A stretch of DNA of 64,000 nucleotides from Lachnospiraceae bacterium (GTDB lineage Bacteria; Bacillota; Clostridia; Lachnospirales; Lachnospiraceae): contig SVFK01000013.1 of NCBI GenBank assembly GCA_015056915.1, positions 1 to 64,000 on the forward strand, given 5' to 3'. The notes under the pieces are model-generated. The model was not told where the DNA came from, searched no databases, and saw nothing but the letters and a program-made list of their open reading frames with translations. A program made the position numbers and the translations under genes. Each line of letters begins with the position of its first letter. The first letter of the stretch is position 1. Shown here one piece after another: positions 33,787 to 43,632 of the stretch.

Positions 33787-34557
33787 TTATTGCCAACCGC
33801 CATCAATCGTTATGATTTGACCGGTCATATAGGTGGGAGCCTGAGCCAGTTGAAGCACAAGCTGTGCAACCTCTTCAGGCTTTCCGATACGGTCAGCAGG
33901 GATGTCCGCTGTTAAATCAGCCATATCCTCTTCGGTAAAGCAGGCATTCATTGCAGTGTCAATCACTCCGCAGGCAACGGCATTGACCTGAATGTTGCTG
34001 GGAGCGAGCTCCTTGGCAAGTGCTTTGGTAAAAGCATTCATACCACCCTTGGATGCGGAATAGGCCACCTCCATGGAGGCACCCACATTGCCCCAGACAG
34101 AAGAAATGTTGATGATTCTTCCGGCATGTTCTTTTAACATCAGCGGTATGGCACACTTACTGGTATAAAAGCAGGAATCCAGATTGACTGACATAATGTG
34201 TTGCCATTCCTCTATAGACATATCTGACAGCAACCCTACATAAGAAATTCCTGCATTATTCACCAATACATCTAATCTCTCTATTTCAGAAAAAACTCGT
34301 AAGACATCCTCCGCATTACCCATATCTGCTTCTATAGCACGGCAGGATATACCATATTTCTCTGTTAGCTCCCCAGCATATTTATCCAAGGTATCTATCG
34401 AATTGCTACAGGTCAGTATCAAATCATACCCTGTCTTTGCAAAAGTCTCGGCAATCGCCTTACCGATTCCTCTGGATGCTCCGGTAACGAGAGCAACAGT
34501 TGCACGATTCCCTGCACACATATCTTGATGATTGATGTTTCTATTTTCTCCAATCAT
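33787..34557 (-). CDS. SDR-family oxidoreductase (FabG-like)
   Basis: This 256-aa short-chain dehydrogenase has the NAD(P) motif TGASRGIG, NNAG, the active-site Ser in INISS and YSASK. The end YMTGQIITIDGGWQ is FabG-like. I start at ATG 34557 (MIGENRN), which has GGAGG 9 nt upstream, rather than the longer frame from 34608. It stands alone, so it is not clearly part of a fatty-acid cluster. Confidence 0.85.
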   Translation of the reverse strand: MIGENRNINHQDMCAGNRATVALVTGASRGIGKAIAETFAKTGYDLILTCSNSIDTLDKYAGELTEKYGISCRAIEADMGNAEDVLRVFSEIERLDVLVNNAGISYVGLLSDMSIEEWQHIMSVNLDSCFYTSKCAIPLMLKEHAGRIINISSVWGNVGASMEVAYSASKGGMNAFTKALAKELAPSNIQVNAVACGVIDTAMNACFTEEDMADLTADIPADRIGKPEEVAQLVLQLAQAPTYMTGQIITIDGGWQ

Positions 34558-34707
34558 GAATACACGCCTCCTATAGCTATTACAAAACTGTTTCTCATGC
34601 CGCCCCACCTGTTATTACTCGGCTGTCGGCGGTTAATACTGGGTTTAGTATACCACACATCCCTCTTGTCTTTCCACCCTAAAACTGATACACTGTTTTT
34701 AAAGTAA

Positions 34708-34742
34708 AAGTGCTCTGCGAGGACGCGCCAAGGCACTTTTTT
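34708..34742. terminator. Terminator-like hairpin between the SDR gene and trxB
   Basis: AAAGTGC pairs with GCACTTT across a C/G-rich loop, with TTTT on the plus side. No plus-strand gene ends here, so its target transcript is unclear. Confidence 0.45.
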
Positions 34743-34827
34743 ATTTCAAAAGGTATGTAATTTTGGGAATGTGCACAAGCTAAAAGAAAAATTGCTAAAG
34801 TGTATTTCACAATGGAATGGAGGATAT

Positions 34828-35745
34828 ATGTACGATCTTATTATTATTGGTTCGGGACCGGCAGGTTTGTCTGCGGCAGTATATGGCAAAAGGGCAGGCT
34901 TACACTTGTTGGTAATAGAAGAAAAGCCCATGAGTGGAGGTCAGGTACTCAATACCTATGAGGTGGATAACTACTTGGGAATGCCGGGCATGAACGGCTT
35001 TGATATGGGAATGGAGTTTCGCAAGCATGCGGACAAATTAAATGTAGATTTTAAAGAAGCTACCGTATCATTGGTGGAGGATAAGGGTGATTATAAGCTG
35101 GTGCATGCAGGCGATGAAGTAATGGAGACCAGAAATGTGGTGTTTGCAACCGGTGCAGAGCATGCGAAGCTGGGAGTGCCAGGAGAAGAGGAATTGAGCG
35201 GTATGGGCGTGTCCTATTGTGCAACCTGTGACGGAGCCTTTTTTAAGGGAAGGACTGTTGCCGTGGTAGGCGGAGGAGATGTGGCATTGGAGGATGCCAT
35301 ATATCTGGCGCGTACCTGTGAAAAGGTATACCTGATTCATAGAAGAGATGAGCTTCGTGGCGCCATGATTTTGCAGGAGGAGTTAAAGGCATTGCCCAAT
35401 GTGGAGATTCTTTACAATCATATTGTCACGGAGATTCAAGGTGAGGATATGGTGGAGAATCTGCAGATAAAGGATGTACAGTCCGGTGCGGAGCAAGCGC
35501 TTCCTGTGTCCGGTGTGTTTATTGCTGTAGGTATCCATCCCAACACAGAGCTGTTGAAGAATTTGGTGACCTTGGATGAGGGTGGCTATGTAACCGCAGG
35601 TGAGGATGGAACAACACAGTGTCAGGGAATTCTGGTAGCAGGAGATATCCGTAAGAAACCACTACGCCAGATTGTAACAGCGGTGGCTGACGGTGCCAAT
35701 GCCGCAATCAGTGCAGCAAATTATTGTAATACTTTTTCAAAATAG
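34828..35745 (+). CDS. trxB: Thioredoxin reductase
   Basis: This 305-aa FAD/NADPH disulfide reductase has the FAD motif IIGSGPAGLSAAVYG, the redox-active CATC (SYCATCDGAFF, near residue 132), the NADPH motif VVGGGDVALEDA and the end VAGDIRKKPLRQIVTAVADG. The ATG at 34828 follows GGAGG; the frame upstream is not conserved. It reduces thioredoxin in the cytosol. Confidence 0.93.
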   Translation: MYDLIIIGSGPAGLSAAVYGKRAGLHLLVIEEKPMSGGQVLNTYEVDNYLGMPGMNGFDMGMEFRKHADKLNVDFKEATVSLVEDKGDYKLVHAGDEVMETRNVVFATGAEHAKLGVPGEEELSGMGVSYCATCDGAFFKGRTVAVVGGGDVALEDAIYLARTCEKVYLIHRRDELRGAMILQEELKALPNVEILYNHIVTEIQGEDMVENLQIKDVQSGAEQALPVSGVFIAVGIHPNTELLKNLVTLDEGGYVTAGEDGTTQCQGILVAGDIRKKPLRQIVTAVADGANAAISAANYCNTFSK

Positions 35746-35787
35746 AAAATGTTTTGTAATCCCTCCTTTGCCAATTTATTCCTAGTG

Positions 35788-35816
35788 TTGACAAAAAAAA
35801 TAAATAGTGTTATATT
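35788..35816 (+). promoter_or_regulatory. Sigma-A promoter for the SH3-NlpC/P60 gene
   Basis: A perfect TTGACA, 17 nt and TATATT are followed by an untranslated leader of about 110 nt. Confidence 0.75.
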
Positions 35817-35932
35817 TGTTAACAGACGTAATAAATTTGTAACAAATTAACATAAGATAAGAGTAAGATGTGTTTACATCAGATGAGATATAACTAGGAT
35901 ACATGTTGAGGCAAAATTGACAGGAGGATATT

Positions 35933-37090
35933 ATGGTTCGCAATTTTTTCAGAATTGCAGCTTGCGCATTGGCGGCAGTGGTTACTGTTTCAGGTACCGG
36001 AATTACTGCTAATGCTGTAGGTGCAAATTCCGTATTACCCAGCGGTGGCGTGGATATTGCCATTACCAAGGGTGCCAAACTGGAAAATATTACGACAAAC
36101 ATACAAACAGATGCAATAGCGGAAGCGATGATTCAGGAAGAGCAGGCGATAGAAGAGCCGTCTGAGGAAGATATTTTCCGCAATCTGGTAATCGCACAGG
36201 TGAATGATTATGTCAATGTCAGAAGCATTCCCAGTGAAGAAGGAGATATCATCGGTAAGCTTTATGATGATTCCGTAGGTACATTTATTTCAGAAGAGAA
36301 CGGTTGGTATCAGATTCAATCCGGTTCCGTGACAGGATACGTTAAGGGTGAATATTGTGTGACAGGAGAGGATGCTGTTGCACTTGCCAGAGAAGTGGGT
36401 ACCAGAATTGCCAAGGTTACAACCACTACCCTGAAGGTTCGTACAGAACCCAGTTTGGAAGCATCCGTGCTTGGTTTAGTACCCATTGATGATGAACTGG
36501 TAGTGAGTGAAGAAACAGAAGGTTGGGTTGAAGTGGATATTGAAGAAGGTATCGGCTGGGTATCTGCAGATTATGTAGAGCTTTATACAGAGTTTGTGGA
36601 AGCTGAATCCAAGGAAGAGGAGGAAGCTCGTCTTGCTAAGGAGAAGGCAGAGCGTGAAAAGGCTCGCGCGGCAGCTGCTGCAAAGGTTGCTCAGACACAG
36701 AGTAGTGCTTCCAACACTACCACTTATACCGTAACAGGTGACAGTGAAATGGGTAGAGCAGTTGCAGAATACGCACTCCAGTTTGTAGGTAATCCATATG
36801 TATATGGCGGCACTAGCTTGACGAACGGTGCGGATTGCTCCGGCTTTGTTATGAGTGTATATGCCAACTTTGGTGTAAGCCTGCCTCATTCTTCAGCAGC
36901 AGACCGTAATCAGGGATATGCCGTTGATGGTCTTGCCAATGCACAGCCCGGTGACTTGATTTGTTATTCCGGTCATGTGGGAATCTACATTGGCGATGGA
37001 CAGATTGTACACGCTTCCAGTGCGAAGACCGGTATTAAGGTGTCCAAGGCAGATTATAAGAAGATTCTGGCAGTTAGAAGAATTTTCTAA
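35933..37090 (+). CDS. Secreted SH3b-SH3b-NlpC/P60 cell-wall hydrolase
   Basis: This 385-aa protein has a signal peptide (about 1-27), two bacterial SH3 domains (about 87-143 and 160-218, each with VNVRSIPS/LKVRTEPS), a charged Glu/Lys/Ala coiled linker (223-255) and a C-terminal NlpC/P60 peptidase (270-385). Catalytic residues are Cys302 (GADCSGF), His348 (SGHVGIY) and His360 (IVHASS). It cuts peptidoglycan stem peptides in growth or division. Its strong promoter and own terminator make it a single-gene unit. Confidence 0.92.
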   Translation: MVRNFFRIAACALAAVVTVSGTGITANAVGANSVLPSGGVDIAITKGAKLENITTNIQTDAIAEAMIQEEQAIEEPSEEDIFRNLVIAQVNDYVNVRSIPSEEGDIIGKLYDDSVGTFISEENGWYQIQSGSVTGYVKGEYCVTGEDAVALAREVGTRIAKVTTTTLKVRTEPSLEASVLGLVPIDDELVVSEETEGWVEVDIEEGIGWVSADYVELYTEFVEAESKEEEEARLAKEKAEREKARAAAAAKVAQTQSSASNTTTYTVTGDSEMGRAVAEYALQFVGNPYVYGGTSLTNGADCSGFVMSVYANFGVSLPHSSAADRNQGYAVDGLANAQPGDLICYSGHVGIYIGDGQIVHASSAKTGIKVSKADYKKILAVRRIF

Positions 37091-37117
37091 TTTGATAATT
37101 TAATAGATGCTATTTAG

Positions 37118-37151
37118 AAGCCGTACATGTAAATGCATGTACGGCTTTTTA
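37118..37151 (+). terminator. Terminator after the NlpC/P60 gene
   Basis: A perfect stem AAGCCGTACATG/CATGTACGGCTT is followed by TTT. Confidence 0.85.
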
Positions 37152-37613
37152 AATAATACACGTTATTGTTCTGTCATGACAAAGTGTTGTATGATGAATT
37201 GTGCAATTTGTCAAAATATTAAAATAAGGTAAAAAGTACCATTGACTTTTTGCGTCTGTACAAGTTTCACAAAAATTTCCATTATAACGAAAAAACGATA
37301 AAAAACTAATCTAATTCAATAAAAAGTTATCCACAGGAAAAACACCGTAAAATAGGACATAAAGGACTTATGCACCAAGTTATACACATTATCCACAGCT
37401 TTTTATGTAAATCAATACAAAGAAATTATGGTAACCACAGGAACAAATGTTTTGTGAAGTTGTAATAAAATTTGATTTTTGATGAAAAATGTCGATAATT
37501 GTATTGACAAGCACAATGTCAAAAATAACTAAATAATTGGTTAAATTGTTGCAAAACGCCTTCTTTATATGATATAATGCTTATACAATAAACAACTGAA
37601 AGGGATGATCAGC
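37152..37613. other. AT-rich intergenic region with DnaA-box-like sites
   Basis: No gene is visible. TTATCCACA occurs at 37327-37335 and 37389-37397, and TTATACACA at 37380-37388, directly abutting the last. A weaker TAACCACA lies at about 37432. A TTGACA/TGTCAA inverted repeat sits at 37504-37522 upstream of the hpf promoter. The flanks are strongly AT-rich. Confidence 0.65.
37549..37578 (+). promoter_or_regulatory. Promoter of hpf
   Basis: TTGCAA, 18 nt and a perfect TATAAT lie about 35 bp upstream of the hpf start. Confidence 0.72.
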
Positions 37614-38141
37614 ATGAAATTTATTATTGTAGGTAGAAACATTGAAGTAACCCCCGGATTAAGAGCCGCAGTGGAGGAGAAAATCGGCAAGCTTGACAAG
37701 TATTTTAATCCCGATACAGAAGTGCATGTAACTTTAAGTGTAGAAAAGGAACGTCAGAAGATTGAGGTAACCATTCCTGTAAAGGGAAGTATTATCCGTT
37801 CCGAACAGGTCAGCAATGATATGTATGTATCCATTGATCTGGTGGAAGAGATTATTGAAAGACAGTTAAAGAAATATAAGAATAAGATTGTAGACAAGCA
37901 GCAGGCAACAGGAGATTTTAGCCAGCTGTATGTAGAAAATGACTACATGGATGATGAAGAGATTCAGATTGTTCGTACCAAGAAATTTGACATTAAGCCT
38001 ATGTATCCCGAAGATGCATGTATTCAGATGGAATTGCTTGGACATAATTTCTTTGTATTCTGTAATGCAGAGACTGATCAGGTTAATGTAGTATATAAGA
38101 GAAAGGGTGATACCTACGGTTTGATTGAACCGGAAGCATAA
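37614..38141 (+). CDS. hpf: Ribosome hibernation-promoting factor, long form
   Basis: This 175-aa protein has the N-terminal HPF/YfiA domain (MKFIIVGRNIEVTPGLRAAV, and KLDKYFN) and the C-terminal dimerization domain (RTKKFDIKPMYPEDACIQME, LLGHNFFVFCN). The long form pairs 70S ribosomes into inactive 100S dimers. ATG 37614 is preferred because GAAAGGG lies about 9 nt upstream; the ATG at 37605 is too close to it. A strong terminator follows. Confidence 0.93.
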   Translation: MKFIIVGRNIEVTPGLRAAVEEKIGKLDKYFNPDTEVHVTLSVEKERQKIEVTIPVKGSIIRSEQVSNDMYVSIDLVEEIIERQLKKYKNKIVDKQQATGDFSQLYVENDYMDDEEIQIVRTKKFDIKPMYPEDACIQMELLGHNFFVFCNAETDQVNVVYKRKGDTYGLIEPEA

Positions 38142-38157
38142 GTAATAGAGTAGAATT

Positions 38158-38206
38158 AAGGAGCATCGTTCATAACTATTAACGGTTATGGATGATGCTC
38201 TTTTTT
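38158..38206 (+). terminator. Terminator after hpf
   Basis: GAGCATC and ATAAC pair with GTTAT and GATGCTC, followed by TTTTTT. Confidence 0.82.
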
Positions 38207-38322
38207 GCATACCTTGACTGTCTGCTGTATGATGATAAATCCCTTGCTATGGAGTTATGGAATGAATGAAAGGGAGCATTCATATGCTATAAAGGAAACT
38301 TAGAAGCTGGCAGGAGTCTGTT

Positions 38323-39378
38323 ATGTCTGTTAGAAAATGGATGCGAAAAGGGATTTTGATAGAGGCGATATTGGTGCTTGCTTTGTCAGGGATATTGCTT
38401 TGGCGCCAGCAGTCAGTGTATGGAGAAGAGGCTGTTGCCTATGTCAATGCTGCCTCTGCGGAAGATGATTACATAAAATGGGTGGATTTTACGGTTTCCT
38501 ATGATGCACTTTGTAGTGCTTATGCGTGGGATGTGGATACCCATAATACGGAGCATGAAATCTGCTGGATAGAGCTTTTAGCATATACGGCAGCAAGAAC
38601 CGGAGCTAACTTTGATGCAAGAGCATTGGATATTCTTGAGGAAGCTGCCGATAAGCTGTCGGAGGGTGAATGCACCATGGAGGAATTGACAGAGAATCTG
38701 GAGTACTATGCTTATTATTTAGAGGCATATACAGCTGTGCTAGGAGGCATGGTAGGTGAATATGAGGAACAGGTTGAGGATGAAAATGGCAATGTGAGTT
38801 TTCAGTCAAGATATGGTTTGAAGGCATATTTCCCCTTGGCAAGAGGCTTTGAGTATACGCATTATGATGATTTTGGAGTAAGCAGGAGCTATGGTTATAA
38901 GAGAAAGCATCTGGGACATGATATGATGGGTCAGACAGGTACGCCTATCATTGCGGTGGAATCCGGCACAATAGAGGCATTGGGTTGGAACCAATACGGT
39001 GGTTGGCGTGTGGGTATTCGCAGTCTTGATGGAAAAAGGTATTACTATTACGCGCATCTCAGGCAGAATTACCCCTTCGCGGAGCATTTGGAGGAGGGGA
39101 GTATTGTAACTGCGGGAGATGTCATCGGCTATATGGGACATACCGGCTACAGTACTACCGAAAATGTGAATAACATAGATGTTACGCATCTTCATTGGGG
39201 GCTGGAACTGATATTCAATGAAGAACGCAGAGAAGAAGGCTATGAAATCTGGATTGATATATACCCCCTGACCCGGTTTCTGGCAAAGCATACGCAAGAG
39301 GTTGTCAAGGTAGAGGGCAGTAAGGAGTGGGTGCGTACCACTGGCATACGGGATCCTCAGGTGGAGGCGTTGCGTTAG
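38323..39378 (+). CDS. Membrane-anchored M23-family metallopeptidase
   Basis: This 351-aa protein has a single N-terminal membrane segment (about residues 10-27), a helical region to about 150, and a LytM/M23 peptidase domain with the zinc site His196/Asp200 (KHLGHDMMG) and HLH (289-291, THLHWG). It is predicted to cleave peptidoglycan cross-bridges outside the cell or to act as a scaffold. Both metal motifs are intact, so activity is likely. Its stop overlaps the end of the convergent AraC gene by 4 bp. Confidence 0.85.
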   Translation: MSVRKWMRKGILIEAILVLALSGILLWRQQSVYGEEAVAYVNAASAEDDYIKWVDFTVSYDALCSAYAWDVDTHNTEHEICWIELLAYTAARTGANFDARALDILEEAADKLSEGECTMEELTENLEYYAYYLEAYTAVLGGMVGEYEEQVEDENGNVSFQSRYGLKAYFPLARGFEYTHYDDFGVSRSYGYKRKHLGHDMMGQTGTPIIAVESGTIEALGWNQYGGWRVGIRSLDGKRYYYYAHLRQNYPFAEHLEEGSIVTAGDVIGYMGHTGYSTTENVNNIDVTHLHWGLELIFNEERREEGYEIWIDIYPLTRFLAKHTQEVVKVEGSKEWVRTTGIRDPQVEALR

Positions 39379-40205
39379 TAGGTATGCGGTTGTCTACGGT
39401 ATTCGGTAGGACTCATTCCCATGTGTGCGTGAAAGCAACGACTGAAATACAGCATATCCGAATAACCCACCTTTAGACTGATTTCTCCGATGGGAAGCAA
39501 GGTGGAGCGGAGTAGCTTGCAGGCAATATTCATACGCACCCGGGTATGGTACTGTTGCATGGTCAGTTGCTTTTCTTTTTTGAATACAGCAGCCATATGT
39601 TTATAGCTTAAGAAGAATTTGTGCTCCAGGACGGCGGCGGAAAAGGGCTGTTCATAGTGTACGGTCAGATATTGGGCAATGCGGTCGGTAAGATTGAGCG
39701 GAAGCCCCTCGCCCTTGTCGTGGCTTGCAATCTCTGTAAGCAAGGTAAAGAATTGTTGATTAATATTCCACTTATGCTGTGGCTCGGTGCTATGAAAATA
39801 TTCTGTAAAGCTCAGTATCTGCCTTTCCAATTCAGAGTCAGTCAAATCAGTCAGTAGCTTAGGTAATGTGACTTGAAGCGGAAGAGGGCGTGTTTCAGAA
39901 AAGACCTTCTTTTTTATTTTGTCTGAAATGCTGTCCACATAGAAATGTACATAGTGCCAGCGTGTGCCGCGGGCAATCTCCGTTCTGCCATAATGCCGGA
40001 TGCCGCTCTTTAAGAAAAAGAGACTTCCGGGAGAAAGTGCATAATCGGTGTCACCCTCTGTTACGTGAATACAGCCGTCTGTTACATAAATCATAACATG
40101 AAAATCGGTAATGCGGTCTGCATGAAAAAAGGGTTCAGAAGCGGCCAGATAATCACAGGAACTTACAATGGGCATGGCAATGTTGCTTAAAAACAGCTCG
40201 TTCAA
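39375..40205 (-). CDS. AraC-family transcriptional regulator
   Basis: This 276-aa protein has an N-terminal cupin-like sensing domain (VTEGDTDYALSPGSLFFLKS) and a C-terminal pair of helix-turn-helix motifs (SYKHMAAVFKKEKQLTMQQY, IGEISLKVGYSDMLYFSRCF). It is transcribed divergently from the GH127 gene, which it probably activates in response to an arabinose-containing sugar. The end MGMSPTEYRRQ is typical. Confidence 0.9.
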   Translation of the reverse strand: MNELFLSNIAMPIVSSCDYLAASEPFFHADRITDFHVMIYVTDGCIHVTEGDTDYALSPGSLFFLKSGIRHYGRTEIARGTRWHYVHFYVDSISDKIKKKVFSETRPLPLQVTLPKLLTDLTDSELERQILSFTEYFHSTEPQHKWNINQQFFTLLTEIASHDKGEGLPLNLTDRIAQYLTVHYEQPFSAAVLEHKFFLSYKHMAAVFKKEKQLTMQQYHTRVRMNIACKLLRSTLLPIGEISLKVGYSDMLYFSRCFHAHMGMSPTEYRRQPHTY

Positions 40206-40238
40206 GATAATCCTCCATATAAAACAGAAAATAGTCTA

Positions 40239-40327
40239 TGGTTAAGGGTTGTTAATACGATTATAATACATATATGAAGTGATGACAAGCTCTGCGAATA
40301 AGGAGAAGGTATTTCAGCAGAGCGTCA
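40239..40327 (+). promoter_or_regulatory. Promoter region and leader hairpin of the GH127 gene
   Basis: TATAAT at 40262-40267 has only a weak -35 (TGGTTA, 17 nt upstream), as expected for an AraC-activated promoter. Downstream, TGAC-GCTCTGC (40283-40295) pairs with GCAGAGC-GTCA (40317-40327) to form a leader hairpin. Confidence 0.5.
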
Positions 40328-40393
40328 TGAAGAAGATTAAAGGGACAGTGGAAAATTCAGTATGATTTTATTTAAGAAGGAGAGGTTACCAAA

Positions 40394-42307
40394 ATGAAAG
40401 TACAGAAACAAATCGCGCAGAAAGCATATCACGCCAATCACAGCTTTATTGGACGTTATCAGAGACTGATTAAGCAGGAGGTTATTCCTTATCAGTATCA
40501 GGTATTGTGTGATGAGGCCGAAGGTGCTGAGAAGAGCCACGTTATTGCCAACTTTATCAATGCAGGCAAAGCGCTTCGGGGTGAGGACGTAGGCGATGGC
40601 TTCTACGGTATGGTATTTCAGGACAGCGATGCTGCAAAATGGTTGGAGGCTGCGGCTTATTCTCTGACTGTATTTCCGGATGCGCAGCTGGAGGAAACAG
40701 TTGACAAGCTGGTGGATCTGATTGCGGAAGCACAGGATGAGGACGGCTATTTAAATACCTATTTTACCATCAAGGATAAGGACAAGCGTTGGACCAATCT
40801 GTTAGAGGGACATGAGTTGTATTGCTCAGGTCATATGATGGAGGCAGCCTGTGCATATTATGAGGCTACCGGTAAGGACAAGCTGTTGAAGGTTATGTTG
40901 AAAAATGCAGCTCACATTTATAAAGTATTTGTAGAAGAAGGAAAAGAGGGTTATCCCGGACACCCGGAGATTGAGTTGGCACTGATGAGAATGTACCACC
41001 TGACCGGTGAAGATTATTGCCTTGAGCTGGCAAAGCACTTTGTCGATGTGAGAGGTGTGGACAATGAATTCTTCTTAAAGGAAGCTAAGAAACGTGATTG
41101 GAAGGTATGGGGTATGATTCCGGAGGATACGGATTATAACCAGAGCAGTGCTCCTGTGCGTGAGCAGAAGGATGCGGTGGGACACTCCGTGCGTGCGGTA
41201 TATCTCTATACCGGAATGGCAGACCTTGCTTCCGAAATCGAAGAGAAGGAGCTGGAGAGGGCATGCAAGACCTTGTGGGACAGCATTACACAGCGCAGAA
41301 TGTACGTGACCGGCGGTATCGGCTCTACCGGAATCGGTGAAGCATTTACTGTGGATTATGATTTGCCCGGTGATACGGCGTATTGTGAGACCTGTGCATC
41401 CATCGGCCTGATGTTCTTTGCATCCAGAATGCTGGAGAGCGAGATAAAGGGAGATTATGCTGATGTGATGGAGCGTGCCTTCTATAATACGGTGTTAGCA
41501 GGTATGCAGCTGGACGGCAAGCGTTTCTTCTATGTGAATCCTTTGGAATGTATTCCCGGTATTACGGGAAAAGCAGTAACCCATAAGCATGATTTGACAA
41601 TGAGACCTAAGTGGTATGCTTGTGCATGCTGTCCGCCCAATACAGCAAGACTGATTTCCTCCTTTGGAAAATATGCTTATGGTGAGAATGCAGATACTGT
41701 ATATTGTCACTTGTTTGCCGGTGGCGAAGTAAGCTTTGAGAACGGACTGAAGCTGTCCTGTGAGACAGAATATCCCTATGGCTTTACTGTAAATTATAAG
41801 GTGCTGGCAGGAAGCAGCAGACTGGCAATCCATATTCCCGGATGGAGCAAGAAATATGACGTGACAGTAAACGGCAACAGCTTTATTCAGGATTTGCAGG
41901 ACGGCTACCTTTACATGGATGTGAAGGAGGGGGATGCGATTGTAATTACCCTGGACGAGAAGCCTTATTATGTATATGCATCATCTAAGATTCCTCAGTT
42001 GTCAGGCTACACTGCAGTGTGCAGAGGACCGTTGGTATACTGCTTTGAGGGTGTGGATAATGAAGAGGATGTGTTAGGACTTTCCTTAAAGCGCGGCGGC
42101 ACCTTGCAGGTGGCGGATTTTGACAAAGAATTGCTCAGTGGTACTGTAAAGATTACGGCTGAGGGAGTGCGTAGAGAGGCGATGGAAGGCCTGTATAGCA
42201 CAGATATTCCCAAGGAAAAAGAGTGTGATGCCATAGCAGTGCCTTATTACACATGGTGTAACCGTGGAGAGAACCAGATGCGTGTCTGGATGAATGAAGT
42301 GAGATAA
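40394..42307 (+). CDS. GH127 beta-L-arabinofuranosidase
   Basis: This 637-aa cytosolic glycosidase (formerly DUF1680) removes beta-L-arabinofuranose from plant glycan fragments. The zinc-linked active site is visible as Glu332 and Cys334 (YCETCAS) and Cys412-Cys413 (CCPPN). These correspond to Glu338, Cys340, Cys417 and Cys418 of the characterized HypBA1 enzyme, where the first of the CC pair is the nucleophile. No signal peptide is seen, so the substrate must be imported. It is divergent from an AraC regulator. Confidence 0.92.
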   Translation: MKVQKQIAQKAYHANHSFIGRYQRLIKQEVIPYQYQVLCDEAEGAEKSHVIANFINAGKALRGEDVGDGFYGMVFQDSDAAKWLEAAAYSLTVFPDAQLEETVDKLVDLIAEAQDEDGYLNTYFTIKDKDKRWTNLLEGHELYCSGHMMEAACAYYEATGKDKLLKVMLKNAAHIYKVFVEEGKEGYPGHPEIELALMRMYHLTGEDYCLELAKHFVDVRGVDNEFFLKEAKKRDWKVWGMIPEDTDYNQSSAPVREQKDAVGHSVRAVYLYTGMADLASEIEEKELERACKTLWDSITQRRMYVTGGIGSTGIGEAFTVDYDLPGDTAYCETCASIGLMFFASRMLESEIKGDYADVMERAFYNTVLAGMQLDGKRFFYVNPLECIPGITGKAVTHKHDLTMRPKWYACACCPPNTARLISSFGKYAYGENADTVYCHLFAGGEVSFENGLKLSCETEYPYGFTVNYKVLAGSSRLAIHIPGWSKKYDVTVNGNSFIQDLQDGYLYMDVKEGDAIVITLDEKPYYVYASSKIPQLSGYTAVCRGPLVYCFEGVDNEEDVLGLSLKRGGTLQVADFDKELLSGTVKITAEGVRREAMEGLYSTDIPKEKECDAIAVPYYTWCNRGENQMRVWMNEVR

Positions 42308-42394
42308 ATTGTTATTTTTTTGTCAAAAGGCATTGCAAAAGCACTGTTACTATGCTAAAATATGCTCAGTGAGATATGATAAAAAAATAACAAT
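42308..42394 (+). promoter_or_regulatory. Butyrate-operon promoter flanked by a 14-bp inverted repeat
   Basis: TTGCAA (42333-42338), 17 nt and TAAAAT (42356-42361) form a good promoter. It is framed by a perfect inverted repeat, ATTGTTATTTTTTT at 42308-42321 and AAAAAAATAACAAT at 42381-42394. The arms resemble half-sites of the redox regulator Rex (TTGTTA/TAACAA), but their spacing does not match its usual compact operator. Confidence 0.65.
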
Positions 42395-42447
42395 CATTCT
42401 TAATGAACTATTAACATTTTAACACTACATCATTGGAGGAAAAACAA

Positions 42448-43632
42448 ATGGCAAAGAAAGTTGTATTAGCAGGTGCTTGCCGTACCGCAATCGGTACTAT
42501 GGGCGGCAGTCTTAGTACCACTCCCGCAGCAGAGCTTGGTGCTATCGTTATTAAGGAAGCGTTAAACAGAGCAGGAGTTGCTCCTGAAGCTGTAGACCAG
42601 GTTTACATGGGTTGTGTAATCCAGGCAGGTCAGGGCCAGAACGTTGCACGTCAGGCTGCTATCAAGGCTGGTCTTCCTATTGAAGTACCCGCAGTTACCA
42701 TGAACGTTGTATGTGGTTCCGGTTTGAACTGTGTTAATCAGGCGGCTCAGATGATTATGGCAGGTGATGCTGATATCGTAGTAGCAGGTGGTATGGAGAA
42801 TATGTCCATGGCTCCTTATGCTATGCCTCAGGCACGTTTTGGTTACAGAATGAACAACGGTACATTAGTAGATACCATGGTAAACGATGCTCTTTGGGAT
42901 GCGTTCAATGATTATCATATGATTAAGACTGCAGACAACATCTGTGAAGAGTGGGGAATTACCCGTGAAGAATTAGATGAGTTTGCATTAAAGAGTCAGC
43001 AGAAGGCAGAAGCTGCACAGGCAAACGGTGCATTTGATGCAGAAATCGTTCCTGTAATGGTTAAGAAGAAAAAGGAAATGGTTGAATTTAAGGTGGATGA
43101 GGGTCCTCGTCCCGGTTCTACCATTGAAGGTATGGCAAAGCTTCGTCCTATCAATAAGGATGGTTTTGTTACCGCAGGTAATGCTTCCGGTATCAACGAC
43201 GGTGCTGCTGCAATCGTTGTTATGAGCGAAGAGAAGGCAAAAGAGCTCGGTGTTAAGCCTATGGCTACCTTTGTGGCAGGTGCTCTTGCAGGATGCCGTC
43301 CTGAGGTTATGGGTATCGGTCCTGTTTACTCTACCAAGAAGGTACTGGCAAAGACCGGTATGAAGATTGAAGACTTTGATATTATCGAAGCAAATGAAGC
43401 TTTTGCTGCACAGTCCATCGCAGTAGGCAGAGACCTTGGCATTGATGTTGATAAGCAGCTGAATCCTAATGGTGGTGCGATTGCACTGGGTCACCCTGTA
43501 GGTGCTTCCGGATGCCGTATCCTTGTTACACTGCTTCATGAGATGCAGGCAAAGGGTGCTAAGACCGGTCTTGCAACTCTGTGTATTGGTGGCGGTATGG
43601 GCTGCTCCACTATCGTTAAAATTGAAGACTAA
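42448..43632 (+). CDS. thl: Acetyl-CoA acetyltransferase (thiolase)
   Basis: It condenses two acetyl-CoA to acetoacetyl-CoA, the first step to butyrate. The catalytic residues are Cys89 ([10 protein letters not shown]), His349 (GHPVGASG) and Cys379 ([10 protein letters not shown]), the same spacing as in characterized biosynthetic thiolases. ATG 42448 follows GGAGG; a short in-frame extension upstream is not used. It is the first gene of the operon, with 171 bp to crt. Confidence 0.95.
   Translation: MAKKVVLAGACRTAIGTMGGSLSTTPAAELGAIVIKEALNRAGVAPEAVDQVYMGCVIQAGQGQNVARQAAIKAGLPIEVPAVTMNVVCGSGLNCVNQAAQMIMAGDADIVVAGGMENMSMAPYAMPQARFGYRMNNGTLVDTMVNDALWDAFNDYHMIKTADNICEEWGITREELDEFALKSQQKAEAAQANGAFDAEIVPVMVKKKKEMVEFKVDEGPRPGSTIEGMAKLRPINKDGFVTAGNASGINDGAAAIVVMSEEKAKELGVKPMATFVAGALAGCRPEVMGIGPVYSTKKVLAKTGMKIEDFDIIEANEAFAAQSIAVGRDLGIDVDKQLNPNGGAIALGHPVGASGCRILVTLLHEMQAKGAKTGLATLCIGGGMGCSTIVKIED

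Noticed and set aside
37327..37397. Chromosomal replication origin
   Set aside because: Only three boxes are present, and there is no dnaA, dnaN or rpmH nearby; I report it only as a DnaA-box cluster.
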